64,000 bases of DNA from Brasenia schreberi (taxonomy: Eukaryota; Streptophyta; Magnoliopsida; Nymphaeales; Cabombaceae). Position numbers and translations under genes: made by a program. Each line of letters opens with the position of its first letter. The stretch's first letter is position 1. A model generated the notes under the pieces. The model was not told where the DNA came from. It worked only from the letters and a program-made list of their open reading frames with translations, and made no database searches. The stretch is taken from contig JAYKKT010000089.1 of NCBI GenBank assembly GCA_036023115.1, positions 13,928,501 through 13,992,500 on the forward strand, given 5' to 3'. Of this stretch, positions 13,521-25,650 are shown piece after piece.

Positions 13521-15540
13521 TCATTTTCACTAGCATGTTGTAAACACCTAAAATTTATAATTCTATCTAAGACACATTGATGGGTCAATCAACTCCGACG
13601 TATCCGATGAATAAAAAAAAAAGAAAACGACTCCGACGGCAGAATAAGGTGCGCCAGTTCTAGTTCAGGCTGCGAATCGGGTGAATTGTCTTTTCAAGTC
13701 TGTTTTCTAAGTATCGAGATAATATGAGCTCATACTTAAGCCCTTGATCCAAATAATTACATTGTCACATAGATAACAACATAAAACCTAGAAAGTTTGA
13801 CGATTATGTGGGGCACTTCTTGACTTAAAGTGCAGGCTCATACTTACATTTGAACAATTTGATCCTATTTTTTAATTCATAATTTTCAGAGTAATAATAG
13901 AGTCCACGTCATGCATTATGAAAAAGAGCAATTCACGTGGTTTTCAAAGAAGGCAATGACCTAATATAATGGTACAATCTAGTTTCATTTAGGAGTCTTG
14001 AGTATGGGAAATTCATGTTTTGCCTTTTGTAGTTCCAAACTTTCTCAATATAAAAGTTTTCATTTGTTTCATTTGACCTAACAGCCTTTTCCATATTAGC
14101 CAAGGTTGTATGTAGCATATGACTTCAGTAGTTTAAAACAGTGTTACAAATATCCTACAACTTACGGTACTGTGTTTACTTATATATAGATGTGTAATCG
14201 AGCTGAGTTGAGCCCAAGTATAAGCAATCTCCAGTTGACTCGCTAAGAAAATGCTGGGCTTGAGCTCAGTTGGCGAGATTTGTTCGAGCCATGCGCAAAC
14301 AAGATTGACTTGATTAAGCTCGATTGAGCTTGCTCCTTAGCCCAATTAAATATGAATTGATCCAACATAAAGCTTTTAGAATATAGACAAATTTTATCTT
14401 TATATTATAAAGCTCAGTTAGGCTCTCCAGTTGCTTGAGTCGAGTATTGGTGAGTTCAAGCTGAGTTAGAGCTCGAAAAGATAATATTGTAACGTCATAC
14501 TATATAGTACGTATAAGTTATGGTGCAATTCATTTGTCCAAGTATCGGTATACAATACTATTGTACAAACTTTCTAAACACTGGTTTAAATGACAAAACT
14601 AAGCCTTTCCCTAAACAAAATAGTTAAAAACTTGGGATTGATATTAAACATTTATAACTTGGTTTTATTAAAGTTAGTGGCACATTAGACACATGTTTAA
14701 ATTCCTCGATCGCCAAATTGCCGTCGTTTGGTTCCAATTGGCCAATTATGAAGTTGGATTGAGCTTTATAGGCTGGATACATTCGGATGTCGGTTTACCA
14801 AACAAGCCGCCCAAACATTATCAACTAGTTTAATTATATTGTTAATGCACTACTTACAAAACATGTTACCAAGAATATAACTATGGCTGGCAGTTTCAAG
14901 TTTTAGGTCGTGTTCATGTAGTGTCATATTGTATTTGTTAATTAAACAAGATGCCAAAGTCGGCTTTGTTGAAAATGATAGAAATTGTATGTTTTAAGAC
15001 TCCATAAATTCAATGCTCCGCATAAAATGTCACGGTTCAAAATTTGATATCTATCGATCAAGAATATGGAAATGTTGGCTTGTTGGTAAAGCAAGGACGT
15101 TTTTATAAACTTAATCTTAATATTTTCAAAAGGATGAAAATGACTTGTGTATGAAAAGTTTATTTTAGATTAGCAAAATGGGTACATTAAATTGGTAATT
15201 TAAGGATGGTTTTATAAAGGAGAGCAACATTAGATAGACCACTACCATGATATATAAAATATTATATACAAGTTATATAGATGTTGGAACGAGTCAGGGT
15301 TAATTGTTCTGATATTATGTACAAAATTTGATTTGTATCTAATTTTTTATGATTAGGTTAATATGAATACACACGATTTAAAAGTATCAATTTGAACATG
15401 ACCAAGAAGTGAAGGGATGGACTTAGAAAAAAAACCTTCAAAATGTTGATGATAGGAGTAGTAGTGATTGCTTTTAGTTTAAGGAAATGCAATTTGACAT
15501 CAGTAATCATGGTTTTCCTTGCTGGTGGGTGCCCCCTTTC
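13521..15540. other. No gene seen
   Basis: AT-rich intergenic sequence apart from the GAGCTCA-rich block listed separately. A few bases near 13545-13690 (ACTCCGACGG words) may be the edge of another repeat. Confidence 0.45.
14170..14480. repeat. GAGCTCA/GAGCTTGA-rich repeat
   Basis: Repeated AGCTGAGTTGAGC, GGGCTTGAGCTCAGTTGG and AAGCTCGATTGAGCTTGC words resemble a common plant intergenic motif family. No coding sequence is visible. Confidence 0.35.
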
Positions 15541-15745
15541 CCTTGTCAAGTTTTGGCCTTAGTGTGTCATCTGGGGAAGGTCTGCTTTGACCTTAAAGCA
15601 GGATCCGCATGAGAATGGGAATCCATTTCCTATGGGAATCCATTCCATACCCTTTGTCAAGTTTTCGCTCTACCATCATCTAGCGAAGGTTTGCTTTACT
15701 CTTAAATTTGGATTTCCATGAGAAAGGGAATCCATTTCATCCCTT
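15541..15745 (+). repeat. Two-copy tandem repeat of about 113 bases
   Basis: TTGTCAAGTTTTGGCC continues through CATCTGGGGAAGGTCTGCTT to GGGAATCCATTTC, then recurs as TTGTCAAGTTTTCGCTC and CATCTAGCGAAGGTTTGC to GGGAATCCATTTC. Confidence 0.8.
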
Positions 15746-16189
15746 GATTGGTTTAGTACTTGCAGCCCCAGCCCAAATCGATCTTAATGGAGTGGAGAAT
15801 ACTCGGTTTTAGGGGTTCGTGGGGGCACAAACACACACACACACACACACACACACTTATAGCATGTATGTGCGTGAAAGATATTAAGTATTCAACATTT
15901 TTCAAATACATAGCATTAAAATCTTTCAATTATTTGAATTAAATTTATAAATGATGAGATTTAAATTAAAGATACTTTTAACTTCATAAGTCTTATGAAA
16001 AGGAGGTGGGTACAGGGCACCAAGTTGTAGTTCAGCAAGGGTTTCTAATATACTGCTCCGCTGCCATTCCAAGTCAAAAGTCAAGTTATTCCTAACATGG
16101 CAAGGGAATTTCATAAGACGAGTTCAAATGATGATCAACAGAAATGGTTCTAATGATTAAAAATGCATAGCCCACGGTTAGTCATGAGC

Positions 16190-16317
16190 TACATGAATAG
16201 CACAAGGTCTTACTGTAGGCCATCATCTGGACTTTTACTCACTCCAGAAAACAGTGTTCATTTAGTTAAAACATACTAACATAATTCAATGTAATTCGCT
16301 CTTGTGCTATTCATGTA
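16190..16317. repeat. Perfect 17-base inverted repeat with a 94-base loop
   Basis: TACATGAATAGCACAAG at 16190-16206 is exactly reverse-complementary to 16301-16317. It may be the stem of a small foldback element. Confidence 0.7.
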
Positions 16318-16699
16318 TGCAATATTTTAATTAAATGAGTATATCATGCTAGTTCTAGCTGCTTCCACCACTCAAGTTTTTTAAACAGTGTGCAATTCAA
16401 TGAACAAATACTGAATAGTAGGAAGTGCAGTATAAGACACGATTCTGAAAATCGACACAAACTCTACCCAAGAAGTCCATGCTCATGCTAACCCAAGCTA
16501 ACACGAAAATATTAGGTTGTGTTCGAATTCACCTAGTTTTGACACAGACAAATCTTCAAAGCAGTGCAGGGACCAACTACTCATATACAACATAACATTT
16601 ATGTATCTATGTTTTCATCATGCACTTTACGATGTGCATTGTATCATATCAATATGAAATGATATTTACAATAAAAGTTTCAATCCAGTGTGTTCACTC

Positions 16700-16795
16700 A
16701 CCACCACTCTCCGATGCTTACTTGCAGGTGGCAACTTCGAATCCCTGGGGGGTGCATGCGTCTGTGTTAGGCTTCAACCTCAGAAGAAGGAGAAA
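16700..16795 (+). mobile_element. SINE-like copy, same family
   Basis: GCTTACTTGCAGGTGGCAAC is followed by TTCGAATCCCTGGGGGGTGC and then TGTGTTAGGCTTCAACC. This matches the B-box and downstream parts of the 24.1 and 25.6 kb copies. Confidence 0.5.
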
Positions 16796-16799
16796 AAGG

Positions 16800-18889
16800 T
16801 TTCCGGATTCTCCAGAAAGCACTCTAGAAGTGGGATGCTGTTCTGTGATAACAATGGAAGTTCTATACGACTCGGTAAAATGTATAAGAGAATGGACTTT
16901 ACTGTAATTTTTGTTCGACAAGCCTCCTTCAATCAGCGGAATAAGGCTACATTCATTATTTTCCCAACGTTGCAAAGTGGAAGATATTTCACAAAAAACT
17001 ACCCTACTGCAAAAAGAGTTTGCTAAATAAGGGACTAAGATTGCCCTAGCCTCCTTCCTATGTGAATAAATTCGAGATTGTCAAATGCTATTTCATTCGG
17101 GGTACTTTTGTCCACCAGAGGCATATCAATTTGACAGCCAACAACCACGTCAGGAATTTTCTTTTATTCGAAGCGCTGGAATACCATGTTCCTGTCGCCA
17201 ATAGTAATGGCCGTTTAGGGGCACAGTTTATCCAGAGAAAATTTTGAATTTACTTATATGCCACTACCTTCCTAACAATGCGAGACCCTTCCAGCCATAC
17301 CGGATCCATACTAGTTGGATCCAGATAATCAAATCCAGATCCTGGTTCACATTAACATACATCAGGCTCTATTGATGAATCATCAGGTGTTGTTGCCTTC
17401 CTTATCGAAGCCATTAACAAGCACAAGTTTGAAGAAGAATTTGAGGTCGAGCGTGGTATGTTTCACTACCTTGATGTGTCATTTTCTTGGTTTTCAAGTG
17501 AAACAAGAGACATGATTTGTTCATGGAGTTAAATGCTAATATGAGGTAACATCGTGATGCAGTAATGGCTAGAAACCCATCTACTTAGTATAAAAGGACT
17601 TGGTTTTGGTAGGTTCAGCTAATATGAGGTAACTTTTCTACTCAATACAAATCCAGTTGCTAACCGGATCCTATGTTGCGTATTTGATTCGGGTAACCGA
17701 TTTCATCTTCGGGTTTAGAACTCGGACAAAATCCGACCCATTTAGAGACAGAACGGGGGGCCTTCGGCGGGGCCCGCAGGTTGATGGTGACGTCATCTGT
17801 GGCGTGAGCACGGCGTCGCCCGCCTCTTGAAAAGGTTCTGCTCTCTCTGCGGGTCCCACTCGCTTCCAACTACTGGCCCCCACTTAACCGCCGAGGAACG
17901 GTGCCGTTGTTTACCCAAATGACGGTACTAACCCTACGCGCTAGTGAAAGGTTCCACGCTTTTGTCCTTTGACTTTTTAAAGAACGAAACAGCCCTCGTT
18001 TCCTTGCGGCCCTGGTTTCTGATTGACGGATTTCTCCCTGGGCTTTGGTGGTTAATGGATCGGATCACATATCCGCACAAACTTTCTGGGTCCGGTGGTC
18101 CATGTAGAGAGAGTTGCTCGTGGAACGCTGTTAATAGATTAAGCACGTGTTCAAGCGTTATGAATCCCGTCTAAACAAAATAGGGAATTAATGGATGAAA
18201 TTTTGAATTATTCGATACTGCATCTTTTCCCTTAGATAGCACAGCAGCTAAAAAATATCGGCATTTTCGCGCACAACCATGGAAATGTAACATAAGTAAC
18301 TAAAGTGTAAATGTCACGGAGAATTTGCACTAGTGCAAAATATCAAACTCCAGAGAATATATATATGTATGTACGTATGTATGTATGTATGTATATGTGT
18401 GTGTGTGTGCACTGAGTGTGTGCATTATAAAGTAGATGTAAATACTTTTGTTTGTAAAGAAAAGGAGTACATTTCAAGAAACAATAATTTTCTCTCGAAG
18501 ATGCCATTCATATTAGAAGGTAAGCATTACAAATCAATATAAAACCAAAAAAACGCTTATCGCATTAAGTTTTCTGGGCAGTTATATGTACAATAATATC
18601 AGTGGCAACAAATATATATAAGAAATTTAATGGTAAACACTTCAAAAGAGAAAGAGAAAGAGATATAGGGATATAGGATTCTTTGGAGGGCAGACATGAC
18701 TTTACAAATTGTCAAGGCAAACAAAGCATTCTCTCACGTTGAGTGAGGTCAGGTATCTACATGAACTCAATATTCAGAGTGTACTCCAATTTTTTATAAA
18801 TACAGCAAGCCACGCTGGCAACGCACGATAAATTTTTATCAACTCTAGTTTCTAGAAGAATAAAGGGAGCCTAAAAACTTGCAAGTGGT
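16800..18889. other. No gene supported; GC-richer island at about 17690-18170
   Basis: The island contains a palindromic TGACGTCA (17788-17795), a core bZIP-binding site, and short ORFs on both strands without recognisable domains. It could be an old promoter/first-exon remnant or a repeat. A TATG/TGTG microsatellite is at about 18358-18410. Confidence 0.35.
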
Positions 18890-19315
18890 CTCTAAGGGTG
18901 TGCATCAGTCGAACCGAAATAACTGAAAATAAATTTTTTAATTTGAAAACCGAACCCAAACCAATTTGTGTAAATGCCCGAGCCGAATTGAAATAAATAT
19001 ATACAGGTATGCATATGTATATATATATAAACATATACACCATATACATATATATATATATATGTATATGTATATCTACATACACATATATGTATATGCA
19101 TATACATATATACATACATATTTTTATTTATATATGTATATACATACGTATTATATTCTGTTATTCGGTTTATTCAGTTTTCAAACCTTGAAAACCAAAC
19201 CAATTTTTTTTCAAGGAAAAACTGAAACCGACTTGAATTTCACTAGAACCAAACCAAAATAGAAATTATGGTTCGGTTCGGTTATTCAGTTATACCCGAA
19301 GAATCCTCAGCCCCA
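18890..19315. repeat. Chimeric TATG-rich repeat with GGTTCGGTT edges, copy 1
   Basis: The left edge has CGAACCGAAATAAC and the right edge GGTTCGGTTCGGTTATTCAG, so the edges are in inverted orientation. Between them are TATATG/CATATA words and CAAACCTTGAAAACCAAACC. Confidence 0.6.
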
Positions 19316-19862
19316 TATATAAATATATAAATATATACACATATTTATATGTACATGTATGTATATATGTATGTATTATATGTATTATATATAGGTATTT
19401 GTATGTATGTGTATATATGTGTTTGTATATATCTATATATATACACACTATACACACATATATATACACTGTATACACACACATATATATATGTGTGCAG
19501 ATGTATGTATGTATATAGGTATGTGTATGTATGCATATATGTATATATATTATATACATACATGTATATACATATGTACATATATAAACATATGTACCAT
19601 ATACACATATATGTATATGTATATATACATACACATATATGTATATGCATATATATGTAAATATATATATATATATATGCACATACATATTTACATATGT
19701 ATATACATATATATTATATTTAGTTATTCAATTTATTTGGTTTTCAAACCTTGAAAACTGAACAGAACCTAACAGATAAACTGAATTTTTTTAAAGGCAA
19801 TACTAAAACCGAATTGAAATAGAAATTTCGGTCAGTTATACCCAAATAATGCTCAGCCCTAG
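19316..19862. repeat. Chimeric TATG-rich repeat, copy 2
   Basis: Directly follows copy 1 and repeats its core (ATACACATATATGTATATG, TTTTCAAACCTTGAAAAC) and its right edge (CAGTTATACCC then GCTCAGCCC). Confidence 0.6.
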
Positions 19863-20109
19863 TAGTCTCCATGATAATTTTAACGAAGCCTTCACGATTT
19901 CCTGTTTGCCATGACAATTTGCAACTTTTTATTTAGGGTGTCACTATTCACACCCCATTTGGACGCACACTCCCTCGTGTCTCTCATCTCTTGTGCTTAT
20001 TAATAGTATGCCGTCATTGCCACCACTGCATCCGTTGTCTATAAGTGCTTGATTCTCTCCCTCTTTGTTCTATTTTCTTTTGTTTTGTCATAATATAGGA
20101 GGCACTTTT

Positions 20110-20660
20110 TGTTGAAAGAAACCATAGGGCTACAAGTATAAACAAGTAATATGCAACAAACAATAACTTCCTAACATCAATCAAAACCATAAATTCATTG
20201 AAATCTATAAGCAAACAATGTAAGAACCAAATAAAGTAAAACAAAAATCAATAAAGCAGTAAATGATTGAGTCATCCCCATAGACTTGTCTTAGAGAAAT
20301 CAATGCTCCACTATTAGGTACGCACAAATACCAATACCTTTTTCTAGGATAAAATAATCACCATAGATGAGAGCTCATACTTTGACTCAAGTTGTCTTTG
20401 ACCACGCCTTATGGCCTAACCGATTGGAGAGCATAATAGTCACCACAAGCACAACAACATGCAGACATAGGAGAGATGAGAAAGAGAGAGGACACAAAGA
20501 TGTTTTTGTTAATCATATAGATTAGGGAGTCCTAATAAGGTTTTATAATAATACCAACAAATCTCGGCTCCAAACAGTCACACCTCTTTGGGTCCTCTCC
20601 ATAACTATTTCATGTCTTTTCGTGAATGACTCATTTGACCATTAGATCAAAATTCTTTTA
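20110..20660 (+). repeat. Dispersed repeat, copy B
   Basis: A diverged copy of the repeat at 5440-5940, lying inside the possible MULE-related element at 19.94-23.03 kb. It ends near CGTGAATGACTCATTTGACC, which matches CGTGAGAAAGTCATTTGAG in copy A. Confidence 0.6.
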
Positions 20661-21323
20661 TTTGAAAAGAATACCGAAGATAATTTTTGAGTTTGAACCT
20701 AAGCCTGACCCAACATACACGTGTGTAGTCATCCTTGTCCTCCTCAAGCTCTTTGAACTAATGAGTTACCATCTATATAAAAGATATACGATACTTTTAA
20801 CCATCAACATGGTACTAAAGAATGTTAATAGTATTCACATACATAAGTCCTTCACTTACATGTGACTTTCACGTTTATCAAAGATATATCATATTAAGCA
20901 TTTACGAGTATTGAACATGAATCAAATATAATTAATATCACATGGAACATTAAATCTAAGACTCTTCCCTTCTCCTCTTCTTCTCTCCCACTCATATCCC
21001 CACCCTCTTTTTCTCTGGTAACTTATCATACACTCTTGGAAGTGTTTAGAGGAAGACAAACAATTGTGTCTTTGATGGAACATCCAAACTTATTTTCTCT
21101 GTCTTCCTTATACTCAGGTATGAAAAATACTTTTTATTATATATGTCCTTTTTTATCAGGTTCTCGTAGAAGATTGGATGGTTGTATAATTATGGCTTGA
21201 GAAAGATCAAAATGCTCTTAAGAAAATCACATTTCATGGTCATGTTTATGGTTCTAAATAAAGAGTCATACGACCTCAATATGATGATGTTAACACTATC
21301 TTAAGAGATGATGTTGGTCTTCT

Positions 21324-21370
21324 ATAATAGTATGATCAGGTTGGTCCTCTATAATAGTATGATCAGGTCT
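21324..21370 (+). repeat. Tandem duplication of about 27 bases
   Basis: GGTCTTCTATAATAGTATGA then TCAGGTT is immediately repeated as GGTCCTCTATAATAGTATGA then TCAGGT. Confidence 0.85.
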
Positions 21371-21767
21371 TTCCTTCATATGTTAAAGATTTTGATGTAC
21401 TACATGGTGATGATGATAATGCAAACTGTGATGATAATGAAGAGGGTGGCAAGGAAAACACTCCTCTACTTTTGAATTTACTTTCACGCTTTACATGTCG
21501 CATCACATATAAGGTGTGTCAGGATCAAGTAAATTGTAAAATAGTGTGGTTATTAATCAAGGTCAATCTTCTTAAGTTGAATATTATTATAATCAATGTG
21601 TATTGCTTGCATAATATGTTAAAAGTGACGATCACTGCTCATTCATGATATAAAACAGTTGTTATATAGAATATGATAGTGAAAGACTCTCAAACATAGA
21701 GGGAGATTGTCTATTGGTTTAGACTATATAAAGGGAGAGCTACTTTAGAAAGTGGTGGATCATGCAC

Positions 21768-22015
21768 GGCTCACAACTTTTATTAGTTTTCATATGCTCT
21801 TAGATGAGATGATCGACACCCTTTATAATGTTCATAAAATCCTTGACCTTCGAATGGATAGACATGTAGTTGCTCGTGATGCTCACAACTTTTATTGAAT
21901 GATCATAGCCAAATATAAACAGTTTTCATATGCCCAAAGATGAGATGATTGTCACTCTTTGTAATGTTCATGAAATCCTTGACCTTTGAATGGATGGATA
22001 TCTAATTGCACTCAT
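21768..22015 (+). repeat. Two-copy repeat of about 125 bases
   Basis: CTCACAACTTTTATT, GTTTTCATATGC, AGATGAGATGAT, AATGTTCATRAAATCCTTGA and CGAATGGAT-like blocks occur twice in order. The second copy has an insertion (GAATGATCATAGCC). Confidence 0.75.
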
Positions 22016-23064
22016 GCGTCACATGAAGGTGCAAAAGAAGAAAGTTATTTTACTAGCCTTATGAACATAAGTATCAAGGAGGTAAAGACACAAGCTATGA
22101 AGATGGACTTGCTCCATGAAAGAACTTGAATATTTTCTTGTACACCAGAGATATGAACAATATTATATCTTTTATATTATATTGGATTTGAGCTCTACCA
22201 AAACAAGTCTAAGGATAGGGTATCAACTACTATTCTGCAGTTTTTGGCTCACTATGTTTGCACAGTTAGTGAGTATGCTTCGGGTGTGGCCACACTTTTG
22301 CTTATTTATATCAATAAGGCTTTCTACTTCAAGGCACAGTGGCTTAATGTTCATACTAATTCACTTCAGGTAATATTTGTTTTTCCTTCATATTTTTATT
22401 TTGTGTTCACATGGTATACTAAGTTTTCTATATTGCAACATACTCCATTTGTTGGATAACCATAAACTCCTTCATCATAAGTATATCTAGATTTTTGTCT
22501 ATCCTTTGACATCTAATATTGACAAAGAATAAAATAAGAGAGAAGCTAAGACATATGAAGGAAAATAAACTTAAAAGAACCAAAAGAGTTGGAGAGCACC
22601 CATTTCAGGGAGAGACGCTAGGCTGGGAGTTTGCTCCATGCCTTGGACGCATCTCATGCATGGAGCATACGCACGGCTTGGCATCTTCTCCTTGAAATAG
22701 ACATTCTCGATACATCTAGATTTTAGGAGCAGAAGCTCTATGACACATCTACTCTACAAAGTATACGTGTTGTGATGTGGTTGATTATGCAAGCATGAAA
22801 AAAGAAGGGGAGAAATTGGAAAGTAAGGAGATGGAGAAGGGGCGGCTGTACCTTGTCAAATGGCAACTAGTGATGGTAGTGACAGGGCCATAGCAAGCGA
22901 GAGAGACAATGGGGATAGGAAGAGAGAGAGGAAGATAATGTAGGAGGTATCAGTAGGGAGACAAAGGAAGACAAGAGAGAGATCAATGAGGATATTTGGG
23001 ACAAAACAAGTGATAGGGGTGTGTGAATAGTAAATTAGGAGTGCGTGGGTAGCAACAATGTGAT

Positions 23065-24128
23065 CAATATGTTTCTACAGAAGATTGTTTGAAACAGTAA
23101 ATGTGTGCATTACGGGTGATAATGCTGAACATAACTTGACTGATACTAATCCAAGTGTGAGTTTAGTATACCCAAGTTGGCTCGAGTCAACTTGAAGCAA
23201 CGAGACAAAGTTAGGTTATGGTGATTGCAATTGATTCACTATATTCGAGCAAAAACGTAGAGGCTCTTACTTACATTTAACTGTATTTGGATTTTGTAGT
23301 GCATCACTAAGATGAGATACCACAATGAATGGCTAAAAATGTCCAAAATTCATGGTAGTAAATCTAAGAAAGTTTGATGGTGGACATCAGAAGCCTAACA
23401 CAACAACCCTTCTCCTTTCACATCATGGCTTGAGACCGATCATAGTGGAGTTGTCCTATCAAATCTCCATTGAATGAAAAAACAAAGTGTGAAATAATCA
23501 TAATTTAACACGATATACATATATATATTCTCTAGATAGAATTCAGTCGATTCAACCACTAAACAAAAATCTAAGTAATTTCCCACACTAAGAATCAGCT
23601 GCATGGGTTCTTAGTAGCCATTGTACTTGACATGAGCTTTATATTAACATTCAACTTCCACAGTAATAGAATCATATTTCTTTCAACACTTTTGAGGTCT
23701 TTTACGAAATTTGATGTTAGTTGGTTCAAATTGAAACAAAAAAAAAAAGATCTTAGTAAAATCCAAGTACGAATTTAATGGGATAGAGGATGATCACATA
23801 ATCATAATTGACCTAGACAATGTTTAAGTTATGTTCAGTCTAGATCAATGAAGAAATCATTAAAGTTTCTATCATAAAAGCCAAGGAAAACGCACAAGGA
23901 GTAATAGCCCTCCTTGCTAGTGGTTGTGTAAAAAAACCTCTCAATGAAAGGTCCCGATGTCAATACCCAAGGGTGCACATATTGCGACAGGGCTCGTCTA
24001 ACTCCTGTTTGCCTATAAAAAAAAGTCAACACATAAAGGAATTAACGTGAATACTTGTAATCACTATTAAATCCACATTATTAGATGTTTGCTATAAGTG
24101 TCTAGAATTGAAATTTAATTAAAAAAAT
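23065..24128. other. No gene seen
   Basis: AT-rich intergenic DNA with CAAGTTGGCTCGAGTC-like words near 23170 shared with other intergenic repeats. No coding signal is visible. Confidence 0.45.
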
Positions 24129-24129
24129 G

Positions 24130-24230
24130 CACACAGAGTGGTAGCTCAACGGCAGGGTGCTCTGACGCCCTTCAGCAAGAGGGAGTTCGACTCCTGGTGG
24201 GTGCACGGTTTCGGCCTCCTGTTGTAACAA
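24130..24230 (+). mobile_element. tRNA-derived SINE (best copy)
   Basis: An A-box-like GGTAGCTCAACGG (about 24140) and a B-box-like GAGTTCGACTC (24183-24193) are spaced as in a tRNA gene. The 5' end does not pair as a real acceptor stem, and the sequence continues into GGGTGCACGGTTTCGGCCTCC, shared with other copies in the window. Confidence 0.6.
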
Positions 24231-24231
24231 T

Positions 24232-25469
24232 AAATAATAGCTGCAAATTGAATTTTAAAAATATCGTTCATGCGGAACCGTTCTCTTTGGAAACTATGGA
24301 TTATTCTTCACATTCTTGACTCGTGATCGCGTTGATGCCAGGACGCAAGCATTCATGGTTTAATGGTGATACCATCAGGGCGTCCTCCTCGCCCTACCAC
24401 AAGAGTGACAGTTGAACGCAGGGCATTCAGCGGACACGAACACTGTTTCGTGTCAAGTTCGTGTTGGATATTATACAGCCAGCAATCATATCATGTTATT
24501 TCAATTGCATGCCAGAAAAAAGCCAACCTGAATTCACCGTTTCTCATGTCTGCTTGGGTGGACACCTACCTACTGGAGCTTTTTGGGTCGTGTTCGTGTT
24601 AGGTATTTATCTTGTGTGTGAAGTTGCCTCCCCTAGTTACGTCAAGCTCTCAAATTTCAGGTTAAATTACAAAAGGAATAACCTGAAAGCCAGGTTGTTA
24701 GTCGCGATTTAAGTAAGATTACTTGTAGATTTTGCATAAACCACGTCTTTTGACCTAAAATAAACAAGACGTACTCGTTTATTTTCTAATATTTTTGTTG
24801 CATTAAAAAATGTTCTTCTTCCTTTTTGGTGTGTGTTATGAATGCGAACTACGTTTAGTTCTTAAATGTATTAAAAAAAATGCCAAACGATGGCATGTCC
24901 TTTAACATCGCTGAGGTATGTCTCCCATGAAGCTTTTAAAACCAGTGAGTCCTCTGCCATGAAAATGTCAACAGGTGCCTTGCACCAAGTGGGCTCGAGT
25001 CAACCTGGTTTGCTGAACATTAATCACGGTTTTGGATGTCAATATCCCGCGCAAAAAACAATTGGAACATGAAAGTCAAACTCGTGGATGTGGTCTGTCG
25101 AGGAGAGAAAGTAGGGTTAGTAAACGAACCAGGCTACTCGTAGTTCAGCTTAATCTGGCTTGCCCAGGCTCGTCCATGTTCATGGTGTCCTCGACTTGGT
25201 ACGACTTGTGAAAGCTTATTAAATAACAATTTCATAATTTTTACTTAAACCATATTTTAAGGTAATCATATTGGTGCATTTATGCTAAATAAAGGGTCAT
25301 CCTATTTAGAATATCCTAAAATCTGTGTCTTAACTTAGTAAAGCTTAATTCCTAAAAGAACTGTGAGCTCTGCTCATAAACATATTGAGCAGAGATTGTT
25401 CTACTAGCAATTTAGCTTCTTTCAAAAGTTGTTCACTTCATTTTCCATTTAGAGAGTTTTTGTTTTCTT
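24232..25469. other. No gene supported
   Basis: It contains a CACGAACAC/GTGTCAAGTTCGTG-like repeat near 24437-24465, related in style to 41110-41210. Two overlapping short ORFs at 24363-24712 have no recognisable domain. Confidence 0.4.
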
Positions 25470-25545
25470 TCTTTTTACGACGACGAGCCAGATGCACACT
25501 CTGGATATAGAACTCACTACCTTCGACTCATGACTATCCTTAGTC
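25470..25545 (-). mobile_element. Inverted SINE-like fragment
   Basis: On the minus strand it reads GGTAGTGAGTTCTATATCC, then AGAGTGTGCATCTGGCTCG. A similar fragment is at 30-110 (AACGAGTTCTCC ... GACTGCATCTAGC). It lies head-to-head with the 25550-25650 copy. Confidence 0.35.
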
Positions 25546-25549
25546 CTCT

Positions 25550-25650
25550 TGCGGATGAAGGGTAGGGCTCTTTGATGTCTACTTGCAGGTGACGAGTTCG
25601 ATTCCCTGAGGGGGGAGGTGTGTGTTCGGTCCTTCGTCGTAACCTAAAAC
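25550..25650 (+). mobile_element. SINE-like copy, same family
   Basis: It has CTACTTGCAGGTGACGAGTT, then CGATTCCCTGAGGGGGGAGG, then GTGTTCGGTCC and TCGTCGTAACC, matching the layout of the 24.1 kb copy. The A-box half is degenerate. It ends about 250 bases before the inferred start of the loricrin-like transcript. Confidence 0.5.

Larger units (their letters stand above)
19942..23031. mobile_element. Possible MULE-related element
   Basis: The left end CACTATTCACACCCC (19942-) and the right end, in reverse complement TACTATTCACACACCCC (to 23031), match each other and the right end of the 41.9-44.2 kb MULE. Inside are copy B of the 5.4 kb repeat and frame-broken sequence without recognisable transposase. 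The boundaries and class are tentative. Confidence 0.3.

Noticed and set aside
18966..19754. ORFs of 60-132 codons made of Tyr, Ile, His, Thr
   Set aside because: They are translations of TATG/CATA simple sequence, not genes.
24130..24205. A tRNA gene
   Set aside because: A-box and B-box-like words are present, but the acceptor stem does not pair and the same sequence recurs with an unrelated tail, so a SINE fits better.
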